Shown here piece by piece: positions 8,664 to 16,650 of a DNA stretch of 51,388 bases. Made by a program: the position numbers and the translations under genes. Each line of letters opens with the position of its first letter. Positions within the stretch are counted from its first letter, which is position 1. The stretch is from Bacillota bacterium (GTDB taxonomy: Bacteria; Bacillota; Clostridia; Saccharofermentanales; Fastidiosipilaceae), in NCBI GenBank assembly GCA_023388435.1, contig JAEWGG010000021.1, positions 1-51,388 of the forward strand, in the 5' to 3' direction. The notes under the pieces were generated by a model. That model worked only from the letters and a program-made list of their open reading frames with translations, searched no databases and was not told the origin of the DNA.

Positions 8664-9679
8664 TTTTTATTCCTCCCAGAGTCCAGGATTTCCATGGACC
8701 CCTGTTCCTTTATCTTACGGAAGACAGGTTTGGTGTAGAAATAGTAGAAAATATAGGACTGGGCGATCATCATCACGTTACCCACGACCCAGTATAGACC
8801 CATGGCCGCCGGGGTTCCAAAGACCGTCATAAGTGTGAAGAGGGGCATCATCAGATTCATACCCTTCATCATGCCCTGGGTCTGGTCCTGCATCACATCG
8901 CGGGCTGGATTCTTCGCGGCCAGCTCCTTCGAGCGGCGGGCCTGAATAAAAGTCGGTGAAGTCCACTGCATGACCTTGCCTGTCAGGAATGAGGTAATCA
9001 CCGCGAGAACAGGAATAATCAGCAGGGGCAGGTAGATGTGACTCTCTGGCCCGAAGAGTTGGCTCGGACTGAAACTCGGTCGCATGCCGAGATTGAGTCC
9101 AAGAAAATTCAGATTAATCAGCTGGTCCGGACCCATGATCTGATTCTGCACGGCATAGTTCATGGCCTCCCCACTGCTGCCAAGGGCCTGCAAAATGGGA
9201 ATATCCAGACCGTTCAAGCCGCCCAGGGCATCCTGGGAGACGAGTCCCAGCTCCACCATTTTCTGACCCAGCTGCCCCAGTTTATCCATTCCCACACCCA
9301 TGATGAAATGCAGGGGCTGGGAAATGATACGCCAGATCGGCAGGACCACAATCAGGGAGACCAGTGAGGGCAGACAGCCCCCCATCATCGAAATCTTATG
9401 TTTCTTGAAGAGCTCCATCTGAGCCATGGAAAAACCGTTGCGGTCATCGCCATAGAGGCGGCGCAACTCGTTGAGTTCCTCCCCCAGCTGCATCTGCTTG
9501 AGCTGAGTCTTATGGCTCTTGATGGAAAAGGGAATCATGATGGCACGGAAGAACACCGTAAAAATGATGATGTCCCAGCCATAATTGGCAACAAATCCAT
9601 AGAGCAGGCGCAGAATCCAGCCAAAGAGGACATAGAGCGGATCCAGAATGCTCATGGTCAGGGGCGTATAAACGTTCAT
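8660..9679 (-). CDS. yidC: Membrane protein insertase YidC/Oxa1 family
   Basis: YidC inserts and folds membrane proteins, alone or with SecYEG. The 339-residue protein has about five hydrophobic segments in the Oxa1 arrangement, beginning with ILDPLYVLFGWILRLLYG, then FTVFFRAIMIPFSIKS with the conserved hydrophilic-groove arginine, and ending NVMMIAQSYIFYYF before a basic tail. It has no lipobox, unlike the B. subtilis lipoprotein forms. A periplasmic-side insertion of about 70 residues separates segments two and three. ATG 9679 follows the yidD stop by 6 bases. Confidence 0.93.
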   Translation of the reverse strand: MNVYTPLTMSILDPLYVLFGWILRLLYGFVANYGWDIIIFTVFFRAIMIPFSIKSHKTQLKQMQLGEELNELRRLYGDDRNGFSMAQMELFKKHKISMMGGCLPSLVSLIVVLPIWRIISQPLHFIMGVGMDKLGQLGQKMVELGLVSQDALGGLNGLDIPILQALGSSGEAMNYAVQNQIMGPDQLINLNFLGLNLGMRPSFSPSQLFGPESHIYLPLLIIPVLAVITSFLTGKVMQWTSPTFIQARRSKELAAKNPARDVMQDQTQGMMKGMNLMMPLFTLMTVFGTPAAMGLYWVVGNVMMIAQSYIFYYFYTKPVFRKIKEQGSMEILDSGRNKK

Positions 9680-9685
9680 GTCTAG

Positions 9686-9967
9686 CTAAGACTTCTCCTC
9701 TTCTTCTCCCGTCATCCCCCTCGGGATCGGGGACTCGGCCCGGGACGGCCGCTCATCCGGACGAACGGGGTCATAGCCACCCTTCGACAGGGGGTTGCAG
9801 CGCAGGATGCGCCAGATCGCCTTCAAGCTCCCGCGCCAGAGGCCATAGTATTCGAGAGCCTCAATAGCATATTGAGAGCAGGTCGGAATGAAGCGGCAAC
9901 AGGGCGGTCTCGCGGGAGAAATCCGACGCTGATACCAGCGTATAAGTCGGATGAGCAGGGCTTTCAT
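9686..9967 (-). CDS. yidD: Membrane protein insertion efficiency factor YidD
   Basis: YidD is a small peripheral membrane protein that helps YidC-dependent insertion. The 93-residue product contains the family core: ISPARPPCCRFIPTCSQYA with its cysteines, then GSLKAIWRILRCNPLSKGGYDPV. Its ATG overlaps the rnpA stop by 4 bases, so the two are translationally coupled. Order rpmH-rnpA-yidD-yidC is canonical. Confidence 0.95.
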   Translation of the reverse strand: MKALLIRLIRWYQRRISPARPPCCRFIPTCSQYAIEALEYYGLWRGSLKAIWRILRCNPLSKGGYDPVRPDERPSRAESPIPRGMTGEEEEKS

Positions 9968-10326
9968 GAGCGTTCTGCCAGGAGTCCAGCCCGTCGCAGC
10001 TGGCGCTGGAGATCCGCCTCCACCTCGCGGTACGTGGGCAGGCCCCGCGGCGCCCTCAGGACTAGTATAAGATCCGTGTGCGCTGGCAGCTCCGCCTCAA
10101 AACGGCGGTAGGCCTCGCGCAGGAGGCGCTTGGCCCGATTGCGGGCCACGGCGTTGGGCAGCTTGCTCGACGTTACGCCAAGTCTCCTGGGACCCCTCTT
10201 CCGCTGTATATAGTGGACGAGGACGTAGCGGCCAGCCTGGCACTTCCCCCGGCGAAAGACACGGGAAAAATCACTGCGGCGCTTGATCCGCTTCCGTTTA
10301 TTTGCGCTCAGATTCAGGCCCGCCAT
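9964..10326 (-). CDS. rnpA: Ribonuclease P protein component
   Basis: RnpA is the protein cofactor of the RNase P ribozyme that matures tRNA 5' ends. The core shows KRRSDFSRVFRRGK and the RNR signature NAVARNRAKRLLREAYR. I place the start at ATG 10326 (120 residues), because the family begins shortly before the KRxxDF motif. The frame is open to a GTG at 10383 (139 residues, 10 bases after the rpmH stop), which cannot be excluded as neither site has a convincing ribosome site. Coupling to rpmH may compensate. Confidence 0.92.
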   Translation of the reverse strand: MAGLNLSANKRKRIKRRSDFSRVFRRGKCQAGRYVLVHYIQRKRGPRRLGVTSSKLPNAVARNRAKRLLREAYRRFEAELPAHTDLILVLRAPRGLPTYREVEADLQRQLRRAGLLAERS

Positions 10327-10393
10327 CCCCTTACTACTCTCAGAATTGGTAAAAAGCGCCGGCACAGCCGCAGCCTGGGGCACGGCCCAGAAC

Positions 10394-10531
10394 TCAGGCG
10401 CTGAGCTGCTTGCGGCCCTTCTGTCTCCTTCTCTTGAGGACGAGACGGCCGGCGGAGGTCAGCATTCTCTTGCGAAAACCGTGCACTCTCTTGCGCTGTC
10501 TCTTCTTCGGTTGAAACGTCATTTTGGACAT
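10394..10531 (-). CDS. rpmH: 50S ribosomal protein L34
   Basis: A 45-residue basic protein with the L34 pattern TFQPKKRQRKRVHGFRKRM followed by RRRQKGRKQL. ATG 10531 has GGAGG 10 bases upstream; the open frame extends upstream to 10594 only through the promoter. L34 is the first gene of the long minus-strand operon. In most bacteria dnaA lies divergently next to rpmH; here the upstream neighbour is an RpiB-family gene. Confidence 0.96.
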   Translation of the reverse strand: MSKMTFQPKKRQRKRVHGFRKRMLTSAGRLVLKRRRQKGRKQLSA

Positions 10532-10565
10532 AAAATATCCACCTCCATTTTTACATAGCAGAAAG

Positions 10566-10594
10566 AGTATAGCGACCCCCAGAGCTAAAGTCAA
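10566..10594 (-). promoter_or_regulatory. Promoter of the rpmH-rsmG operon
   Basis: TTGACT (10589-10594), 17 bases, TATACT (10566-10571), reading toward rpmH. It is close to the sigma-A consensus and leaves a leader of about 28 bases. Confidence 0.85.
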
Positions 10595-10629
10595 TGAGTC
10601 CCGCGGCCGCCAGAGGCCCCCAAACAGGC

Positions 10630-10693
10630 CAGAGCGGCCGCCTTATCCCGTCCCGTGAGGACTCCGTGGACGCGTTTCAGGGCAGCCGCTCTG
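10630..10693 (-). terminator. Inverted repeat after the RpiB-family gene
   Basis: CAGAGCGGC (10630-10638) pairs with GCCGCTCTG (10685-10693) about 40 bases after the stop. The loop is long and the following T tract is weak, so its role as terminator is uncertain. Otherwise the 139 bases before rpmH hold only the rpmH promoter; no cluster of DnaA boxes was seen. Confidence 0.45.
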
Positions 10694-10733
10694 CTGTGTA
10701 ATTCTAAGCTAAAGGTCTTTTAACAGCTGTGTC

Positions 10734-11402
10734 TCAGGCCCGAAGGCTGTCCACATAAGCCTTGATCTCGGCATCTCTGCAACCGGAGTCGAAGCACTCG
10801 AGGAAGCGGGGGATCAGGGCCTCCTTGACCATGTTCTGATCCAGGGCCTTCAGGGCCTCGACCAGCGGCTTGGCCACGCGCTTCTTGAAGTCGCTCAGCA
10901 GGGCCGCGTTGCGCTTCTGGGACTCCTTATTAGCCTCAGGATAGCCCTGGCCCTTGGGCGAGGAGAAGGCGCGGGTAAAAATTGTGTTCAGATTCAGCTC
11001 CGCCCCCCATCCGAAGCCCTTGGCAAAGGGGATGGCCAGCGCATTGCCCGCGTTGATCTGCTGGAAGAGATAGGCGTCCGTGGGCTCAATGCAGTAGCCG
11101 CAGATGACGCCGGGATACATATTCAGGGACATCAGGGCGCCCTGACCCGTGCCACAGCCGGAGATGACGAAGTCCGCAGCCCCGGAGTTCAGGAGCAGGG
11201 CGGCCTGGATACCGAGGTGCAGGTAGGTCAGGCGGGGGTTGTCCTCCGTATAGGCCTCAGGGACATCCTGGTCCTTCAGAGGCTTCTCCATCGCGCAGTT
11301 GAAGACCTCGTGGCCCATCGGCTCTACAACCTTCTTCAACTCGTTCAGAATGATCGTGTTCTTAGGGGCCTGGCTAAATTCGTTCAGTAGGGCAATTCTC
11401 AT
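10734..11402 (-). CDS. RpiB/LacA/LacB-family sugar-phosphate or uronate isomerase
   Basis: The 222-residue product belongs to the RpiB/LacAB aldose-ketose isomerase superfamily: N-terminal MRIALLNEFSQ, central GCGTGQGALMSLNMYPGVICGYC and AGNALAIP. It is longer than ribose-5-phosphate isomerase B (about 150) and has a C-terminal helical extension. The size and the GTGQGA loop recall the DhuI type that isomerises unsaturated-uronate products in streptococci. That would suit a genome with uxaA/uxaB, but the assignment is inference. It has a good ribosome site (GAGGAGG), its own -10 and a small palindrome in the leader. Confidence 0.8.
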   Translation of the reverse strand: MRIALLNEFSQAPKNTIILNELKKVVEPMGHEVFNCAMEKPLKDQDVPEAYTEDNPRLTYLHLGIQAALLLNSGAADFVISGCGTGQGALMSLNMYPGVICGYCIEPTDAYLFQQINAGNALAIPFAKGFGWGAELNLNTIFTRAFSSPKGQGYPEANKESQKRNAALLSDFKKRVAKPLVEALKALDQNMVKEALIPRFLECFDSGCRDAEIKAYVDSLRA

Positions 11403-11467
11403 GAAAACCTCCTCTATTCTCCGACCCTGCCGTCAGGGCCTCAGGTTCGGACAGCATCCTAGCCTAA

Positions 11468-11490
11468 ACTTGCATACAAGTAATATTATA
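11468..11490 (-). promoter_or_regulatory. Promoter -10 and palindrome upstream of RpiB-family gene
   Basis: TATAAT lies at 11485-11490 (minus strand) and the palindrome ACTTG-CATA-CAAGT at 11468-11481 just downstream of it, where a repressor could block transcription. No clear -35 was found. Confidence 0.5.
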
Positions 11491-11526
11491 CCGCAGTTAG
11501 CCGAGACCTGCAGCGTCTGACTGGAC

Positions 11527-13368
11527 TCAGCCCGCGGAGATCTCGGGCCTGGTCCCCGCCAACCAGGCCTCCACTGTAGATTCCAGGGCCCCCTGGTGCA
11601 GATAGTGAATCCGCGGAAGATTCTGGCGCCGGGGCGGGAGCTCGGGCTCCTCCTCCGGCTCTGGGAAGAGAGCTGCCACCGGCATCTGCTTGCGGCGGTA
11701 GCCCCGACGCTCGCTGCCGGCCTCCGTCTGGAGGCCCATGTACTTTTGCCGCTGCTCCTCCAGCACCTCCTCCGGGAGGTAGTCGAAAATCGGCGGGCTG
11801 TAGGCGTCGCGGCAGGCCAGCTGGCGCACCGCCTGCATGCCCAGACCTTCCAGCAAAAAGGCGGGGACATCCAGCCCACTCTCCCGAGCCAGACTCCGCA
11901 GCGAACGGGCCAGGCTCCAATTCTGGTTCTTGGCGCGAGGCCAGAGCAGCTGGCAGACCGCCGGGGCGTAGAGAAAGGGACTGTAGGCCGCACAGTAAAC
12001 CAGCTTGTGGCTGTCGCCGGAGCGGCGACGGTAGCGCTGGGCGGCATTGACGACCAGGGCGCTGTGAGGGTCCAGGACTCGGTCCCAGTGGTCGTAACTC
12101 TCTGGCAGGCTGCGGCCTATGCTGCGCTCGTCGCCGAAGGCCCCGACAAAGTGGTCCTGCAACTGTTTGAGCATCTGCGGGCCGACGCGGAACTGCCCTT
12201 CCTGGGCCAGCTGCTCCATACGTTCAGCCACATAGCTACCGTTCTGGTAGGAAAGAAAGAAGAGCAGGCGTTCCAGATTCTCAGGAAACTGGCGGTCAGA
12301 CTCGGGGGCGCTGCTGGACTGCAGAGCCTTCTCGCAGCTGTAAACACCACTGTGAAAAAAGTCCGCAAGACTGTTGTTCTGATTGTTGCTGCAGATAATT
12401 TTAGCTGTAGGTAGACCCATCTGCTGGGCATAAAAAGCAGCCAGAACCAGGCTACCATCTATCGAAGGGAGGGCCCAGCTGAGAGCCTCTCCCGCCTCCA
12501 GCTCACCCGTGGCACGGAGCTCGGCGTAGCTGGCACAGAAGAGGGCGATGGCCACGGCGATGTGAATCCAGGAACGGCTGTCGACGAGGCTGAGCCTCCT
12601 GCCGCTCTTTTCCATCCAGGTCTCCTGCTGCTGCAGATAGGACTGGCAGAGCTGCTGGCCCAGCTCATCCGCCCTGGCCTGCAGGGCCCAGGCCTGGCGG
12701 CGGAGCTGCTCTGGCAGCAGTTCCTGTTCCGACTCAGAGCTCAGAGGCTCCTCCCCGCCTCCTGGCACAGCCTCCTCCAGCTCCTGGCCTTCCTGCCTTC
12801 GACGGCGGTCGGGCAGGGTATTGATTCCCTCCTGGACCAGAGGCAGGGAGCGTCCCTTGCCGGCGGGGTAGAGGGCCAAGAGCCGCTCCTCCGTCCAGGG
12901 GGCCAGGAGGGCGGCTCTAGCCGCCTCGGTCTGAGGACCGGCCAGAATATCCAGGCCACGGGTCTCCCCCTGGCAGCGGGCGGCCAGTTTCCAGAGCCCG
13001 GGCAGGAGCTGCCAGACATAGTCATGGTGGCTGGCGGCCGGACCCCGACTCAGATCCAGAATATAGGCGTCAGAGCGGTAGGGATTCAGGCGCTCCACCC
13101 TGGGTCCGGACACAGCGAAGACGCTTTCCGTGTACGTCGTACAGCAGAGCGCTTCTAAGTCCTGCTCCGGCAGGTCGGGGAAAAACTGGGCCAGGACGTA
13201 GGCCATGCGGCGGGGAAAGTCTTTTTTCTTCAAGTCCTCCCATTCGAGCTCCGTAAATTCTGGAAGCTCCTCAGGGACCAGGAGACCCCCATCCGGAGCC
13301 GGGCCCTGCAGGAGGGCGGCACTGGGTTCCAGGGCCAAATCTTCATTGCGGGTACTTATATAACGCAT
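11527..13368 (-). CDS. Threonine synthase-like protein lacking the PLP lysine
   Basis: The fold is recognisable as ThrC: N-terminal MRYISTRNEDL with LLQGPAPDGGLLVPEELP (residues 1-40), LYPAGKG (167-172), MGLPTAKIICSNNQNNSLAD then FFHSGVY (317-343), NLERLLF and LDPHSALV. However the catalytic motif GPTLAFKD reads GPAASHHD (109-116), so the Schiff-base lysine is a histidine (H115). The phosphate-binding SGDTGSA block is also absent (ILAGPQTEAARAAL). A Glu-rich insertion sits at about 192-225. At 613 residues it is longer than usual ThrC (350-500). ATG 13368 follows AGGA and the folC stop. The frame is intact over 613 codons, so it looks like a maintained pseudoenzyme rather than debris. Confidence 0.75.
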   Translation of the reverse strand: MRYISTRNEDLALEPSAALLQGPAPDGGLLVPEELPEFTELEWEDLKKKDFPRRMAYVLAQFFPDLPEQDLEALCCTTYTESVFAVSGPRVERLNPYRSDAYILDLSRGPAASHHDYVWQLLPGLWKLAARCQGETRGLDILAGPQTEAARAALLAPWTEERLLALYPAGKGRSLPLVQEGINTLPDRRRRQEGQELEEAVPGGGEEPLSSESEQELLPEQLRRQAWALQARADELGQQLCQSYLQQQETWMEKSGRRLSLVDSRSWIHIAVAIALFCASYAELRATGELEAGEALSWALPSIDGSLVLAAFYAQQMGLPTAKIICSNNQNNSLADFFHSGVYSCEKALQSSSAPESDRQFPENLERLLFFLSYQNGSYVAERMEQLAQEGQFRVGPQMLKQLQDHFVGAFGDERSIGRSLPESYDHWDRVLDPHSALVVNAAQRYRRRSGDSHKLVYCAAYSPFLYAPAVCQLLWPRAKNQNWSLARSLRSLARESGLDVPAFLLEGLGMQAVRQLACRDAYSPPIFDYLPEEVLEEQRQKYMGLQTEAGSERRGYRRKQMPVAALFPEPEEEPELPPRRQNLPRIHYLHQGALESTVEAWLAGTRPEISAG

Positions 13369-13372
13369 CGGG

Positions 13373-14701
13373 TCATTCCTCATTGTTCGCACGAAAGCAC
13401 AGGCGGGCGTGGCGGGCGGCCAATTCACGGGCCAGGTAGAAGGAGCCGCAGACAATGAACTGCCAATTTCCTTCCCGGGCCAGCTGGCAGACATCTCGCC
13501 AGGCCTCCGCCGGGTCTTTGCACTCCATTATAGCAAGGCTGGGTAGCCGTCGCTTCCAGATGGCGGCCAGGGCCTGGGGAAGCTGGGGCGGACGGCTGAG
13601 ATCGGGTCCCTGGGCCGCCGTGCAAATGCAGGCTTCAAGTCCTGGCAGACGGGCCAGCAAGTCCACCGCCGCCTGCGCGTCCTTGTCCGCCAGGAGGCCA
13701 ATGACAAGGCAGAGTCTGGGCGCAGGCAGAGCCCCTGCTGCGGCCGCCTTCAGGTTCTGCTCATAACGCAGCTGCCACATCTCCGACAGAGCGGACAGGG
13801 CCTGGGGATTGTGGGCCCCATCAAAGCAGGCCGGGAAGGGCTGGTCCTCCCAGGTCTGGCGCAGGACTGGGCGCTGGGTCCAGCACCGGGCGAAGAGCTG
13901 AGCCTGCTCCTCCCGACTGGGCAGGCAGTCCCCATAGACGGCCCTCAGGGCCAGGATGAAGTCCTCAGCCACCCAGGGCCCCCAAGCTGCGGCTGTAGCC
14001 CAGACCTCCGAGTTCAGGTCCCCGCCCCGACAGGCCCAGCTTTCCAGCCCCAGAACATGGGCCTCCGCCTCGATGGCCCTGCTGAGCTCCGCCAGCTGCT
14101 CTGGACTGTTGTACTCAGAACAGAGATAGTACGTGCGCCGGATGCCCGGCTTTAACACTCCCGTCTTATGCCAGAGGATGTCCCGAAATTCGCTGCCCAG
14201 ATAATTCTGATGCTCCAGTCCGAGGGCGGTGAAAAGCAGGACCGCAGGTGGCCAGGACAGGGCGTTGGTCGCGTCCAGACGCCCCCCCAGCCCCGCCTCC
14301 AGGACAAAAAAACTGCAGCCCTGCTGGCTCCAGTAACAGAGGGCCGCTGCCAGGAGGCACTCGAATTCCGTGGCCTGGGGACAGATTTCCTGGGCCCGAG
14401 TCAACAGTGGGGACAGCTCTTCTGGGGCCAGACTCTGGGGCTGGCCCCCATTCCAGACCTGAATAGACTCCGCCGCCTCGTCCAGATAGGGCGAGTGAAA
14501 GAGACCTACAGACTCCCCCCGCAGGGAGGCCAGGCAGGCCGTCCAGAAAGCTGTCGTGCCCTTGCCGTTGCTGCCCACCACATGGACATAGTGCGGGCGG
14601 TAGGCCGGATCCAGCATCTGGTCGAGCAGCTGCTGAACCCGCTCCAGGCCGGGCTCATAGGCATAGCGCGGGGCGGTCCCAGAGCTCTTGACTCCGCCCA
14701 T
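13373..14701 (-). CDS. folC: Folylpolyglutamate/dihydrofolate synthase
   Basis: FolC adds glutamate to folates (and in many bacteria to dihydropteroate) with ATP. The 442-residue Mur-ligase-type protein shows the P-loop HVVGSNGKGTTAF, GLFHSPYL, EAGLGGRLDATN and FDGAHNPQAL. ATG 14701 has AGGGGA upstream; the open frame continues to a TTG at 14728 but that is less likely. Its stop precedes the threonine-synthase-like ATG by 4 bases, so the two are probably co-translated. Confidence 0.94.
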   Translation of the reverse strand: MGGVKSSGTAPRYAYEPGLERVQQLLDQMLDPAYRPHYVHVVGSNGKGTTAFWTACLASLRGESVGLFHSPYLDEAAESIQVWNGGQPQSLAPEELSPLLTRAQEICPQATEFECLLAAALCYWSQQGCSFFVLEAGLGGRLDATNALSWPPAVLLFTALGLEHQNYLGSEFRDILWHKTGVLKPGIRRTYYLCSEYNSPEQLAELSRAIEAEAHVLGLESWACRGGDLNSEVWATAAAWGPWVAEDFILALRAVYGDCLPSREEQAQLFARCWTQRPVLRQTWEDQPFPACFDGAHNPQALSALSEMWQLRYEQNLKAAAAGALPAPRLCLVIGLLADKDAQAAVDLLARLPGLEACICTAAQGPDLSRPPQLPQALAAIWKRRLPSLAIMECKDPAEAWRDVCQLAREGNWQFIVCGSFYLARELAARHARLCFRANNEE

Positions 14702-14702
14702 C

Positions 14703-15374
14703 TCAGTTCCCCTTTCCCTGGAAGACAAAGTGTCTGGCCAGGATGTAATTCACGAGGATGACCAGGAGCGAAAGGGCCAGTTTCGACCAGGCCTCCGGGA
14801 AATGACAGCCGTTGACGAGCAGGAGCATGCCGCCGTATTCCAGGCCGAGGCCCGAAATCAGGCGGGCGCTCACGAAGCGTCCAAACTCCGGCCAGAAGGC
14901 TCCCTTTTGGGCCCAGAAGACATAGTGCCGATTGCTGAGGAAGGCAAAAGTCACAGCCAGAATCCAGGACAGGGTTTGGGCCCAGATCCAGGACAGTCCG
15001 CCACCGCCCTCCAGGCTGCCGAAGAGCAGGAGGTTCACCCCGTTAAAACTGAGCTGGGCCACCAGGGTCGTCAGGAGGCCAAAGAGCAGATAGCTGGAGA
15101 CCTTAGGAGGCAGGATTAGCAAGAGGGCCTGGCCCAGGAGACCGAGGGCCAGGGCCAGGGGCAGGAAGATCCAGGAGGCCCCATAGGACCAGGCGGCGAG
15201 GGAGGCCAGCAAGAGCAGGAGGGGGCCCAGGAAGAAAATCTTCCAGAGCAGGCGGCCTGTGGGGTCCTGGGCTTCACGCAAGCGCATATAACGCGACGCC
15301 AGAGCCTGCCGCAGGGCTGACTCTGGCGTCTTCTGGCCACGTGCTGGCCGTCTGGACTTAGCGCTCATACTCAT
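14703..15374 (-). CDS. GtrA-family membrane protein
   Basis: GtrA-type proteins are small polytopic membrane proteins linked to transfer of lipid-linked sugars across the membrane for glycosylation of wall polymers. The 223-residue product has a basic N-terminus, two extra transmembrane segments (about 43-62 and 67-88), then a GtrA domain from about residue 92 (SSYLLFGLLTTLVAQLSFNG, FLSNRHYVFW, ARHFVFQ). ATG 15374 has GGAGGAGGGAG upstream and overlaps the preceding gene by 17 bases. The neighbours suggest a role in envelope glycosylation. Confidence 0.85.
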   Translation of the reverse strand: MSMSAKSRRPARGQKTPESALRQALASRYMRLREAQDPTGRLLWKIFFLGPLLLLLASLAAWSYGASWIFLPLALALGLLGQALLLILPPKVSSYLLFGLLTTLVAQLSFNGVNLLLFGSLEGGGGLSWIWAQTLSWILAVTFAFLSNRHYVFWAQKGAFWPEFGRFVSARLISGLGLEYGGMLLLVNGCHFPEAWSKLALSLLVILVNYILARHFVFQGKGN

Positions 15375-16650
15375 CGTCTTCTCCCTCCTCCGCAGCCAGG
15401 CCTTCCCCCGGCTGGCGCAGGCGGATCTCTGGACGTCTGAGACCCAGGCTGGCAGACCTGGCCCCCTCCTTCGACTCTGGTTTCTGGGCAAAATAGTCGT
15501 CCACCTGGTCGAAGTTATTCGGCTCCAAATCTCGAAGCTCAGCCTGTCCCAGAGCCTCAGTCTCGTCCCAGTACTCCTCCAGGCTGTCCTCATCGGACAG
15601 TTTGCGGCGCGGGCCTGCCAGGTAGAAGCCTCCGCCCAGCATCAGCAGCAAGAGCAGCCCCATGGCCAGATAGGCAAAAATCGGAATCCCTGCCTTTTGC
15701 GGTTCCGGGGCGGGGGCTGTGGTCAACGTGGGCCCGCTCGTCGCCGCCGTGGTCGTGGCGCTCGTCTCTGTCTGGAGCAGGGCCTTGCTGTAGGCCTCGA
15801 GCTTATATGGGGGACGGTCCCCCAGAAGCTGGAAGAGCTTCATCTGGCGGTCCCTGAGAACCTGGACCAGAATGTGGGTCTGGCTGCCCTGCCGCCCCTC
15901 GAGAACTGAAATCAGCTTATTTTCGAGATTCCGCGTCGTAAACTGGAAGTCCGCCTCAGGGCGCAGCAGGGAGATCGGATAAATGCGCTCCTTCTTATCC
16001 CCCTCCAGCGTGATCTCCAAGGGCTCGTAATAGGGATAGACGGCGCGTTTGGACACGTCCAGGAGGTAGAGTCGCGGAGACTGCTGGCCCTCGCTCAAAT
16101 AGACGAGCGGAAGATTCTGATTCTCCTCCGAGCTCAGGGCCTCAATCTCCTTGCCGTCGATCAGCGGGTAGGTCACCTTGCTGTAATCCTCCGGCTTCTC
16201 CAGCTGGGCCACCGTATTGCTGTGGTAGGTCTTGCGATCCAGGCCGTTGAGCAGCAGTTGGAAATTCTCTCCCTCATAGCGCTTGGCCTCCGTCTGCTCC
16301 GGCGCCTCTGTCGCATCCGGGTCGCTTTCCGGCTCCGGGGTCGGATCCAGAATAGCCGGCGGAATCACCGGTTCCTCACCGGGTTCCTCCGAAGGCGGGG
16401 GACTGGGTTCCGTCGGCGGAGGGCTGGGGGGCGTAGGCGCCTCCGTTGGGGGCTCGGTAGGAGTCTCCGTCGGAGGCGCTACAGGTTCCCCATCAGTCGG
16501 CTCCGGATCGGGATCCAGCGGCTGCAGCGCCTCCAGAGGCTGGACCTCTTCCGCCCTGAGTCGTAGCGGCGTACCCAGAGTCAGACCGAGACTCAGACTC
16601 AGAATCAGACTCGCAGTCAGCCATTTTTGCACACGCTTAGTTCGTTTCAT
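15358..16650 (-). CDS. Unrecognised type I membrane surface protein, Pro-rich
   Basis: I do not recognise the family. The 430-residue product has a signal peptide (1-34, LRAEE at the likely cleavage), an extreme Pro/Glu/Thr-rich stretch (about 41-121), an outer domain (about 124-293, with YPLIDGKEIEAL and LEITLEGDKKERIYPISLL), a Thr/Ala stalk, one transmembrane segment (about 320-345) ending GPRRK, and an acidic cytoplasmic tail of 85 residues. ATG 16650 is chosen for its spacing from GGGGAGG; another ATG lies 9 bases earlier. It overlaps the preceding gene, whose product has the same layout, by 14 bases. Confidence 0.7.
   Translation of the reverse strand: MKRTKRVQKWLTASLILSLSLGLTLGTPLRLRAEEVQPLEALQPLDPDPEPTDGEPVAPPTETPTEPPTEAPTPPSPPPTEPSPPPSEEPGEEPVIPPAILDPTPEPESDPDATEAPEQTEAKRYEGENFQLLLNGLDRKTYHSNTVAQLEKPEDYSKVTYPLIDGKEIEALSSEENQNLPLVYLSEGQQSPRLYLLDVSKRAVYPYYEPLEITLEGDKKERIYPISLLRPEADFQFTTRNLENKLISVLEGRQGSQTHILVQVLRDRQMKLFQLLGDRPPYKLEAYSKALLQTETSATTTAATSGPTLTTAPAPEPQKAGIPIFAYLAMGLLLLLMLGGGFYLAGPRRKLSDEDSLEEYWDETEALGQAELRDLEPNNFDQVDDYFAQKPESKEGARSASLGLRRPEIRLRQPGEGLAAEEGEDDEYER

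Noticed and set aside
10595..10733. Chromosome origin beside rpmH
   Set aside because: Only one weak TTATCC-type match was found, with no DnaA-box cluster and no AT-rich unwinding stretch.
15375..15593. Longer start for the GtrA-family protein
   Set aside because: The extra 73 codons overlap the preceding gene and are shadow sequence; GGAGGAGGGAG points to ATG 15374.
16378..16530. Repeats in the Pro/Glu/Thr-rich coding stretch as a CRISPR or tandem array
   Set aside because: The repetition is imperfect codon-level repetition inside a reading frame, without uniform repeat or spacer lengths.
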